A DNA stretch of 64,000 nucleotides from Cohnella rhizoplanae (GTDB lineage Bacteria > Bacillota > Bacilli > Paenibacillales > Paenibacillaceae): the NCBI RefSeq assembly GCF_948329515.1, contig NZ_CAOJCN010000002.1, forward strand, positions 371,740 through 435,739. Direction: 5' to 3'. Position numbers and translations under genes: made by a program. Every line of letters starts with the position of its first letter. The first letter of the stretch is position 1. Shown piece after piece: positions 17,535 to 25,900 of the stretch. The notes below the pieces were generated by a model. That model made no database searches and was not told where the DNA came from. It saw only the letters and a program-made list of their open reading frames with translations.

Positions 17535-18791
17535 TTGAATATTTTAATTAAAAACGCAAACGTGTTTGACGGCAAACATGCCGCTCTGCAGGAAAACGTC
17601 AATATCGTCATTGAGCAAAATCTTGTGAAGGAAATTGTCGGCGGATCTATTCCGGAAGACGACTATGAAGCGGTGTATGATGCGAATCATCATACCGTCA
17701 TACCAGGCTTGACGGATGCGCATGTGCATTTATCCATAACCGGCAATTCGTTGTCGGACGGCTGGCGGATCGACGAGAAGGCCGTCCGCTCTGTCAGGTT
17801 CGCTAAGGAAATGCTGCTGCGCGGGTTTACGACCGTGCGCGATGCGGGCGGCATCACCTTCGGCTTGAAGAAAAACATCGACAACGGATTTCTGGACGGA
17901 CCTAGAATCCTGCCTTCGAATTCCATGATCTCGCAGACTAGCGGACACGGCGATATAAGGGCAAGTCATGCGGAAGAACGGATCACGGACAGAATCTATG
18001 CCTCTGCCGATCTGAACAGCAAGCTATCGGTTATTGCGGACGGCGTCGACGAAGTGACTCGCGCCGTCAGGGAACAGCTATTCTTGGGGGCGTCCCAGAT
18101 CAAGCTGATGGCGGGGGGAGGATTCAGTTCCGCTTACGACGCGATTTGGACCGTACAGTTTAGTTTGGAGGAAATGAAAGCCGCCGTCTGCGCGGCCGCG
18201 GACTTTGGCACCTATGTCATGGCGCATCTGTATACGCCGGCGTCCATGCAGCGCGCGGCCCAAGCGGGCGTAAAGTGCTTCGAGCACGCCACGCTGCTCG
18301 ATGAAGAAACTGCCAGGATCGTTGCCGACCAGGGCATTTGGATCACGCCGGGCCCTCAATTGGGCAGGGAATATCCAACGACAGGCTTGCCGAAATCAAC
18401 CATCAAGCTCATTGAAGATTTTCGCAACGGAGAAAGAAGTTCGACCGAGTGGATCGACAAATACAATCTTCCCATTCTATACGGAACCGACGCCTTTGGC
18501 GATATCCATAGAGCAGCGGAAATCCAGCTTGACGATTTCAGATTATACAAGTCGCGGTTTGGCAGTTTTCGCGGCATCGTGGCGGCGACCGGGAATATTC
18601 ATGAACTCATTCAATTAACCACCTATCAGAATCCATATCCAGAGGGCAAAATCGGCGTTTTGGAGAAAGGTTCGTTTGCGGACTTGCTCGTTGTCAGAGG
18701 TAATCCGGTCGAGGATCTGGACATTCTGGCGGATGCAGGCAATATTCGGTTCATCATGAAAAATGCAGCCGTTTATAAGAATACGCTTTAA
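17535..18791 (+). CDS. Metal-dependent amidohydrolase (imidazolonepropionase-like)
   Basis: The TTG start at 17535 is chosen because GAGGTGAAAG sits just upstream. The 418-residue protein has the amidohydrolase TIM barrel with HxH (His63, His65 in DAHVHL), a lysine candidate (Lys190 in QIKLMAGGG), His231 (MAHLY), His251 (EHATL) and Asp319 (YGTDAFG). That is the binuclear layout of Xaa-Pro dipeptidase/enamidase-like members. It would hydrolyse an amide or cyclic amide in the cytoplasm. As the last gene of the importer/LanC-like operon it probably acts on the same imported molecule. Confidence 0.82.
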   Translation: MNILIKNANVFDGKHAALQENVNIVIEQNLVKEIVGGSIPEDDYEAVYDANHHTVIPGLTDAHVHLSITGNSLSDGWRIDEKAVRSVRFAKEMLLRGFTTVRDAGGITFGLKKNIDNGFLDGPRILPSNSMISQTSGHGDIRASHAEERITDRIYASADLNSKLSVIADGVDEVTRAVREQLFLGASQIKLMAGGGFSSAYDAIWTVQFSLEEMKAAVCAAADFGTYVMAHLYTPASMQRAAQAGVKCFEHATLLDEETARIVADQGIWITPGPQLGREYPTTGLPKSTIKLIEDFRNGERSSTEWIDKYNLPILYGTDAFGDIHRAAEIQLDDFRLYKSRFGSFRGIVAATGNIHELIQLTTYQNPYPEGKIGVLEKGSFADLLVVRGNPVEDLDILADAGNIRFIMKNAAVYKNTL

Positions 18792-18821
18792 GCCCGGTCC
18801 GGCGCAAATGGCCCTGCTTAC

Positions 18822-20318
18822 CTAACCCAGCTTCAAACTTTCTTTTCCGCCTTCCCATCTCACAACAAGGGTAACGGGAATATTGGCTTTCGCAGTGATT
18901 ACCGGTTTCTCCTTGGGAGACGTTCTCTTCTCACAGCGGAGATCCAGGATACCGTCGTTTCCGTATGGATATCTGGATATGCCGTGCGCATCCAGAAGCC
19001 TAACATCCCACTCGAGGGTAGCATGGGGCACATTCGGCTTCAGGCCGAAGACATATTCGAACAGAACAGCAATGGGCGTAATCCCGGACCATCCGACAAA
19101 ATCCGGCTTGGCCGGGTTTCCGGGGGCTACGTGCTCGGGAGAATAGTTTTCCCAAATGGTTCCTGTGCTTTCATAAACCATCGTCATATAGTCAAGATGC
19201 TTGGTAGCAATCTCATGCGCCAAGGCATCGTATCCGGCCGTATGAAGGCCTTTCAGGACCATGTAGTTCGTCGGCGCCCAAACGCCGCCTCTCCAGTAGC
19301 CGCCGTCCTGTTGGTACGCAGGATGATCTGCGGATAAGGTGGGAATCGGATGCGGACGGTTAAACTCGTTTTCGTTGCTTAGGTGGGAAATGAACCTTTC
19401 CTTTTGGTTCTCCGGTACGATATCGGCGAGCAAAGCCCAGTAAGCCCCGATGGACTTCACATGGTTAAGCTCCCCGCTTTTCCAAAGATCGTAATAGAAC
19501 GCGCTATCGTCATCCCACAGCTTACGGTTCACGAGATCCGATAGTAAGGCGATCTCCTCCTCGAACTCCTGCATCTCCTGTCTTCTGCCGATGACGTCGC
19601 TCATCTTTAAAAGCAATTTAGCGCTTAAAATCTGCTGGATGCAGGTATCCACCCAGATCATATGCCCATGAGAAAAAGACTCATGGTATTTCTCTTCCAA
19701 TCGGGGCGTGTTATCCATGCCGCAGCCCCACCCGGTTGACCAGTAGCTTCCGTCTGTCCATGTTCTGAATTCCTTGAGCCACAAGTGGTAAGCAGCCAAT
19801 ACGGGAAACACCTTTTCTAAACGCGCCTTGTCATTGTAATTCAAATAATATTCCCACTCCGTAAGCGGCATGATATTCGGTCCCGTGCTGCTTACGTCGA
19901 AGCGGTGAAACTGATCCTTACCGTCCATTTCCCTAATCTCCCTGCAGATAAAACCGTCTTCGTGCTGCTTGGCGTACAGGTTGTCCAACGTCTTTTGAAA
20001 TTCAAAGGCACGCTTTCCATATCGGGCAAAGATCAAGATAAAACTGGAATCCCACATAAAAAGACAGTCGTTAAAAGCGGTGTCTATGTAATTGGTTACG
20101 AATCCATTGTCGGACGTTGGTTTTCTTAAGTTTTTAAAAGCCAATTCCCATGCCTTCCAGTAGCAAGAGATGGCCCTATCATGGCCCTCCCAAAAGGGCT
20201 CTGGCAATATTTCTTTTGCATACTCGAAAATCGGCAGAGCCTTATTTTCCGCTGCGGACTTCAAGAAAACGTTTTCCTTTACAAACCGATTCTGAACGTA
20301 CATATCCAAATAACGCAT
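18822..20318 (-). CDS. GH63/trehalase-like six-hairpin glycoside hydrolase
   Basis: The ATG at 20318 is preceded by GGGAGGT, so the longer frame is rejected. The 498-residue protein has no signal peptide and an (alpha/alpha)6 toroid with motifs MWDSSF (88-93), GCGMDNTPR and WRGGVWAPTNY (near 342). Candidate acid and base are Asp202 (MDNTPR) and Glu390 (IWENYSPE), as in GH63/mannosylglycerate hydrolase and trehalase-type enzymes. Substrate is uncertain. It is divergent from an AraC regulator that probably controls it, and both are less GC-rich than flanking clusters. Confidence 0.8.
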   Translation of the reverse strand: MRYLDMYVQNRFVKENVFLKSAAENKALPIFEYAKEILPEPFWEGHDRAISCYWKAWELAFKNLRKPTSDNGFVTNYIDTAFNDCLFMWDSSFILIFARYGKRAFEFQKTLDNLYAKQHEDGFICREIREMDGKDQFHRFDVSSTGPNIMPLTEWEYYLNYNDKARLEKVFPVLAAYHLWLKEFRTWTDGSYWSTGWGCGMDNTPRLEEKYHESFSHGHMIWVDTCIQQILSAKLLLKMSDVIGRRQEMQEFEEEIALLSDLVNRKLWDDDSAFYYDLWKSGELNHVKSIGAYWALLADIVPENQKERFISHLSNENEFNRPHPIPTLSADHPAYQQDGGYWRGGVWAPTNYMVLKGLHTAGYDALAHEIATKHLDYMTMVYESTGTIWENYSPEHVAPGNPAKPDFVGWSGITPIAVLFEYVFGLKPNVPHATLEWDVRLLDAHGISRYPYGNDGILDLRCEKRTSPKEKPVITAKANIPVTLVVRWEGGKESLKLG

Positions 20319-20463
20319 TAGTTTAGACCTCCCGAATGATGAATCATTAACAGTAGCTCGAACAATGCTCTCGCGCATCTGTGATGTTATGATATTGTTA
20401 TTTCCGGAATTGTTCTTGCGATATTATGGAGATTTATAACACCATTCTGTTATGGGAGGCAGT

Positions 20464-21378
20464 ATGAAAAATAATAAAGCACTCATATTCGAAGGGCCGT
20501 CTGAAACGCCTGATTTCCCGGTGAGGATAGCCTTCAACGACTCTAGGAACGTAGTGAATGAGTCGGACAGACTTGTGTACTGTCATTACCATGATGAAAT
20601 TGAATTCAATTATGTGATAGAGGGAAGTATCGTGATGGAGATCGGTACCCGTCGCATCCATGTGCATGCGGGAGACGCCGTCATAATCAATGGAAATGAG
20701 ATACATAGCGGTTATTGCGAGAATGAAGAGCATTGTCGCATGTTCGGCATTATTTTTAAGCTGGACATGTTAGGCAGCCATGAACCCGATGTCTGCCAAA
20801 GCAAGTATCTTGAACCCTTTCTTCGCGGACGATATCAATTTCCTTCCTATATTCCGAACAAACCTGGCTGGCAGGCGAAGGTAATCTCCGAAATAAAGCG
20901 CATCGTCGAGACGTACCGGCAACAGCCCTTCGGATACGAATGGGTGATCAAGTCCAGTTTTTTCGCTATTTTGGCTGAAATCATTGCGAACAAAGCATTT
21001 TTAACTCAGAACGAACAGCCGGTAGTGCCCAGTGAAAAGCTGGTACGGTTCCAAAATTCCATTTCGTATATTCAGGAACATTATATCCACCCAATAACGG
21101 TAGCGGATCTTGCGAAGGCAGCGGGGATCGGCGTGGACCATTTCTATAAATTTTTCAAACAGATATCGGGAGAGACCCCGGTGACTTACGTTAACCGTCA
21201 TCGGACGAGGATAGCCGCCAACCTGTTGAAGTATACCGATTTATCCGTTTTGGATGTTGCCCTTCAAAGCGGCTTCGATAATGTGAGCTATTTCATCAAA
21301 ACGTATAAGAAGTACACAGGCTTAACGCCTAACGCCTGGAGAAAACAAAAACATCATGGGGAGAGTGAGCTGAGTTGA
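20464..21378 (+). CDS. AraC-family regulator with N-terminal cupin
   Basis: The ATG at 20464 follows GGGAGG; the upstream in-frame ATG at 20452 is unlikely. The 304-residue protein has a cupin-like sensor (CHYHDEIEFNYVIEGS, near residue 40) and a C-terminal pair of helix-turn-helix motifs (VADLAKAAGIGVDHFYKFFK; VLDVALQSGFDNVSYFIKTYKKYTG split across residues 215-290). It is transcribed divergently from the GH63-like gene with 145 bases between starts, so it is probably the sugar-responsive activator of that gene. Confidence 0.85.
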   Translation: MKNNKALIFEGPSETPDFPVRIAFNDSRNVVNESDRLVYCHYHDEIEFNYVIEGSIVMEIGTRRIHVHAGDAVIINGNEIHSGYCENEEHCRMFGIIFKLDMLGSHEPDVCQSKYLEPFLRGRYQFPSYIPNKPGWQAKVISEIKRIVETYRQQPFGYEWVIKSSFFAILAEIIANKAFLTQNEQPVVPSEKLVRFQNSISYIQEHYIHPITVADLAKAAGIGVDHFYKFFKQISGETPVTYVNRHRTRIAANLLKYTDLSVLDVALQSGFDNVSYFIKTYKKYTGLTPNAWRKQKHHGESELS

Positions 21379-21699
21379 TTTTTTTATTTATCAATAACTC
21401 TTGAATAAATCGTTAGGGGCGTAGGAAATTGAGATCGAAAAAGATAGGTATCGATTAATATTTGAATGGTTGGCCGCTGCTTTGCTTTATAAAATATACA
21501 TGCACGAAAAGTAAATACAGTCACCCGTCGTCAACTTCGATCCAATGCGGGGTCATCCCGGTCAATGGGGAGGTGCTGCGAAGACAACCGTATATTTTTA
21601 TAAATTTAAAAGATTATGAAAACGATTACCAGTTTGGGATTGTCGTCTATCGTAGAGAACTGGCCGGTTTTCAATCTAAATTCGAGAGGGTGTATATTG
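21379..21699. other. Gene-free stretch before the small secreted protein
   Basis: This 320-base AT-rich region shows no convincing gene, terminator or known riboswitch. In-frame extension of the next gene to 21616 exists but would precede the signal peptide with an unlike sequence. It probably holds the promoter and leader of the gene at 21700. Confidence 0.4.
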
Positions 21700-22113
21700 A
21701 TGAAGAAGTTCGTCGTTTTGCTGTCGATCTGTGCAATGTTGGTTGGAGTGCCTTCTGCATATGCCCAATATGGATATGGCGATACGACGAGTACGGCCAT
21801 AAATGTCAGCCGCGGTTCCGGCTACGGAACGTTTCTGCAAGGCGGTGAAGCCGATATTTTCGTCTTCAAGAATAACACCGCTCAATCGATAACGACCACG
21901 GCAAATCTTCTATCCCCTGCAGACGTTAATTATAACTACTGGGTAGAAGTTCACAGTGCGGGCGGCTCTGTCACGTACCTTAATCCTTGGGATAACGGGA
22001 TCGGTGGTTTAGATTCGGTTCAAATAACGGTTGGACCGGGAGGCAAAGCTTACTTTGTCGTGTCCGACACCGGAAGTTTATCCAGCGCAAGCTACAGCTT
22101 CTGGCTGAATTAA
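21700..22113 (+). CDS. Small secreted protein with pre-peptidase-C-like beta domain
   Basis: The ATG at 21700 follows GAGAGGG and begins a clear signal peptide (MKKFVVLLSICAMLVGVPSA, cleavage after AYA). The 137-residue product then has one beta-rich domain whose pattern (DTTSTAINV..GGEADIFVFKNN...YFVVSDTG) resembles pre-peptidase C-terminal (PPC) domains, which normally sit on exported enzymes. Here the domain stands alone. A strong terminator follows, so it is monocistronic. Function is unknown; polymer binding is possible. Confidence 0.7.
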   Translation: MKKFVVLLSICAMLVGVPSAYAQYGYGDTTSTAINVSRGSGYGTFLQGGEADIFVFKNNTAQSITTTANLLSPADVNYNYWVEVHSAGGSVTYLNPWDNGIGGLDSVQITVGPGGKAYFVVSDTGSLSSASYSFWLN

Positions 22114-22154
22114 ACCGTTTCACTGGAAGCCGCCAGCGATAAAAGAACCTGTTA

Positions 22155-22195
22155 AACGAGGGATCTCACCGTTGAGATTACCTCGTTTTTCTTTT
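22155..22195 (+). terminator. Intrinsic terminator of the small secreted protein gene
   Basis: AACGAGG and CCTCGTT arms with an inner ATCTCA/TGAGAT pair form a long hairpin, directly followed by TTTTTCTTTT. Confidence 0.85.
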
Positions 22196-22222
22196 CTAAG
22201 CTGCTGTGTATGGTCGTCGTAT

Positions 22223-22705
22223 CTACACTTTGAACGCCAGCTCTGCTGCAATGACGACTGGGCAGCTCAACGGCGTGGCCGCGACGCCCATCGCCGTGCG
22301 CGCATGCTGGGCGACCTCGCAGCCGAACAGGCGATGGAGCAGCTCGGAGCATCCGTTCACGACGTTCGTCGTCCGGTTGAAGTCCGGCGCTGCCAGCACG
22401 TAGCCGTCGACCCGCAGCCAAGCGGTAATGCGGTCCAGATCTCCGATAGCGCGCCGGACGCTGCCCAGCACCGCGAGCGTCGCCAGTCGGGCCGCCTCGG
22501 CCGCCTGTTCCGCCGTCACTTCTACGCCCACGCGGCCGAACGGGCCGATGACGCTGCCGTCGGGCGCCTGCGGGCCGTGTCCCGACACGTATACCCGATC
22601 CCCATACACGCGCGCCCACGCAAAATCCAATTCGACGTCCGCCGGCACCTTGGCCGGCTCGGGCAGGTACAAGCCCCATTCGCTAACGCGGCGTTCAATC
22701 TCCAT
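22223..22705 (-). CDS. RidA/YjgF-family protein
   Basis: The start at 22705 is chosen for GAGGAGGGA upstream. The 160-residue protein matches the longer RidA-like subgroup (DFAWARVYGDRVYVSGHGPQ split near residues 30-50, RAIGDLDRI, GCSELLHRLFG, RTAMGVAATPL). RidA proteins are trimeric and many hydrolyse reactive enamine/imine intermediates; in this subgroup the catalytic Arg lies in the ..RTA.G.. segment, which is present. It is a single gene and its link to neighbours is not evident. Confidence 0.85.
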   Translation of the reverse strand: MEIERRVSEWGLYLPEPAKVPADVELDFAWARVYGDRVYVSGHGPQAPDGSVIGPFGRVGVEVTAEQAAEAARLATLAVLGSVRRAIGDLDRITAWLRVDGYVLAAPDFNRTTNVVNGCSELLHRLFGCEVAQHARTAMGVAATPLSCPVVIAAELAFKV

Positions 22706-22797
22706 TTCGATATCCCTCCTCATACTCTTTCTAACTTTCTATGAATAGAGGCACATATCCTTCTGCCCGGAACCGCCTGGTCGCGCTCATCTTTATC

Positions 22798-22826
22798 TTG
22801 ACACCGACCGCCATCGCGTATAGCAT
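22798..22826 (+). promoter_or_regulatory. Candidate promoter of the giant lyase gene
   Basis: TTGACA, 17-base spacer, TAGCAT. The -35 is perfect and the -10 is weak. It lies 160 bases before the start codon, with a cre site in between. Confidence 0.45.
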
Positions 22827-22936
22827 TTCTAATAGGTCATCAATATTGTTGAACAATTAAGAGGAGGGGGAATATTCAATCCATTTCTTGCGGGTCCGCA
22901 GGAGTCCTTGAATCGCGCGATCCGAGAATCGAGAAT

Positions 22937-22950
22937 TGAAAACGCTGTCA
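22937..22950 (+). promoter_or_regulatory. Catabolite-responsive element (CcpA cre)
   Basis: TGAAAACGCTGTCA matches every defined position of the cre consensus TGWAANCGNTNWCA. It lies 37 bases before the lyase start, downstream of the candidate promoter, where CcpA would block transcription when preferred sugars are present. Confidence 0.75.
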
Positions 22951-22986
22951 AAATGTTAGCCACTTAAACCGGAAGAGGTGACAGGT

Positions 22987-25900
22987 TTGATTCATCCATC
23001 GCTCAACAAGAAGATATCGATGATGTTAATCGTATTGATGCTGGGAGGAATGTTCGCGAATTTAATCTCGTATGGCTCCGCAAGCGCGGCAGCTCCGGCG
23101 GAATGGCCGCGGGGGCCGGAACTGATCGCGAACGGCGGCTTCGAGAGCCTGGACGGCGATCAGTTTCCGACGACTTGGATTCCGACCGTGGCCGCGCAGA
23201 AGGCTAACATCACGTCGGATACGGCTACCATCGCCGAGGGAAGCAGAAGCTTGAAGCTCAGCGACAACGGCGTCGGCGGCAGCCGCGAGGTCGGCGTCAA
23301 GACGCCGAACCTACCGATTCGCTTCGGAGAGACCTACAAAGTGTCTCTCAAAGCGAATGTTGCGCAGGGCAGCATAACCCTGCTGGTTCGCTATTTTAAT
23401 GCCGCCGGCGGCTACCAGCAGAAAAACGCGCCCGCCGGCGCCGCGGCAGGCTGGCAGGATCTATCCGTCTCCGTGACGCCCCCTGCCGACTACAGCCATC
23501 ATGTCGTCGTGTACGTCTACGAGGGCAGCGGCGTGGCGCCGACGACCGCCTACATCGATGCCGTGACGATGACGAGCGAAGAGCTGCTCGCCAATCCGGG
23601 CTTCGAGACGGCTGCCGGCGGGCTGCCGGTCTCTTGGAGCGTGTATGGCGCGCCGGCCTCCGGCGTGACCTCCGCGACGAGCCCGGCCTACGAAGGCGAC
23701 CGCAGCGTGAAGGTGGCCGATAGCAGCGCCCAGGATGCGCTGGGCATCCAGAGCGCGGCCGTCGCCCACACGGCGGGCGCGCTGTATCGCGCCTCGATCT
23801 GGGCGAACGTGCAGAGCGGTTCCGCCGCGCTGTCGCTGCGATACTTCGATGCAGCCGGTACGCTGATCGGCAGCGCCGAAGCCGCGCCCGCTGCCGGATC
23901 CGGCTGGCGGCAGCTTGTCTTGACGGCGTCGCCGCCGTCCGCCGCGGCGACGATCAAGCTGCTGGCCTGGTCGGGCCAGGAGGCGCAATCGGTCGTGTCC
24001 TTCGACTCGGCGGAGCTGCGCATTACGGGTTATGAGGATAACTCGCCGCAGCCGGCGGTCGACATGATCGCGAACGGCGGGTTCGAGAATGCGCAGGGCG
24101 CGCTGCCGGCCGTGTGGATTCCGACCGTCTCTGCGCAAGCCGTGAATCTCTCTCTGGATACGGCTACGGTGTTCGAAGGAACGAGAAGCCTGAAAATACA
24201 CGATGACGGAATCGGACAAAGCCGGGAAGTCGGCGTCAAAACGCCGGAAATTCCGATTCGCTTCGGCGAGACCTACACCGTGAATCTAAAAGCAAAGGTC
24301 GAGCAAGGCAAGCTGTTCGTGATGTTCCGCGCCTTCGACGCTGCCGGGCAGTTCGTGCAGAGGTTCGAGGAAGTGGGCCCGACGACCGGCTGGAAAACGG
24401 TAACCTTTCAATATACGCCTGCGGTAGCCTACAGCCATCATGCAGTCGTTTATATTTACGAAAATAACGCGACGTCGCCGACAACGGCTTATGTCGATGC
24501 GGCGAGCATGCGCAGCGACGAACTGCTGGCCAACGCAAGCTTCGAGAGGGCATCCGCCGGGCTGCCTGAGAGCTGGAGCGTGTATCAGCCGACGGCGGGC
24601 AGCGTCGTCTCCGTCACCGACACGGTCTACCACGGGTCCCGAGCCGTCCGCGTGACGGATACGAGCGCTCAGCTGCCGCTGGGCATCCGCAGCGGTCTCG
24701 TCCCCCATGCCGGAGACTTGGAATATAAGGCTTCGGTGCGAGCGAATGTGGGATCGGGCACCGCGAGAATCTCCCTGCAGTACCTCGATGGAGACGGAGT
24801 ACTGCTAGGACAGCACGAAGCGAGCGCGGTTACGGCTGACGGATGGCAGAAGCTGACGGCCAGCGGCGCCACGCCGGCGGGCACGGCGTTCGTGCGCGTG
24901 CTGCTCGGGTCTTCGGCGTCGGACCAATCGACGATCGTGTTCGATTCCGCGGAGCTCCGTTCTGCGAGCGGACCGGCCACGGAAGAGCCGCAAAGCTCGC
25001 TGGAGTGGCCGAATAATCTGGTGGCCGGCCAGTACATGCATTTTAAACCCGCCGATCAGACCGTCACGAGCCAGAACGCGCCCGATTTCGCTTGGCCTTA
25101 CATCGCCGGCGCGGACAAATACGAATTTCAGATCGCCGCGGCTGCGGACAGCGCGTTCAGCGCGCCCGTCTATGCCAAAAACGATCTGAAGGCCAATCTG
25201 CACAATTTGCCGACCGCCTTGGAGCCCGGCAACTCTTACAACTGGCGGGTGCGGTTCCACATCGAGGCCGGATGGTCGGAGTGGAGCGACAGCCGCAAAT
25301 TCCGTCTGACGCCGGATGCCGTTCCTTTCCTCGTGCCGGAGCTGGACGATCTGTTCGACAATGTGTCGGCGACCCACCCCCGAATCTTGACCAACGCCGA
25401 GGAGCTGGAGGATTTCCGCGCGTACAAAGACGGTATAGGCAAACCGATCTTCGAACAAGCGAAGAACGCAGTCAACCTGAACGCGCCGTTGCCTGCCGAG
25501 CCGGTGCTGAATTATCCGCGCGATTATTACAATCTGCAGGATCCGGCCTTCGTAGCGGATACCACTGCGGTGACGCAATACGCCCGGAAAGAAACCGACA
25601 TGATGCTGAACGCCGCATTCGTTTATCTCGTATCCGGTGAGGAGGCTTACGGGAACTTCGCCAGGGAGCGGCTGCTCAATGTCTTGACATGGGATCCCGA
25701 AGGCGCTACCAACTATAGGCAAGTCGACCAGGCGTTCCGCGAGATCGCGTACAAAGGCGCGATTTCGTACGATTGGATTTATCCGCTTATTGCCGAGGAA
25801 GATAAGCCGAATATTTTGCCGATGATCGCCAGACGTACGCAGACGCTCGCGAACGATATTCTGGGCGAAGCCTCGTTGTACAAAAATCCTTGGAATTCCC

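Noticed and set aside
21379..21699. Possible riboswitch in the AT-rich leader before the small secreted protein
   Set aside because: I compared it by eye with the conserved cores of cyclic-di-GMP and other common riboswitches and found no match; covariance-model search would be needed.
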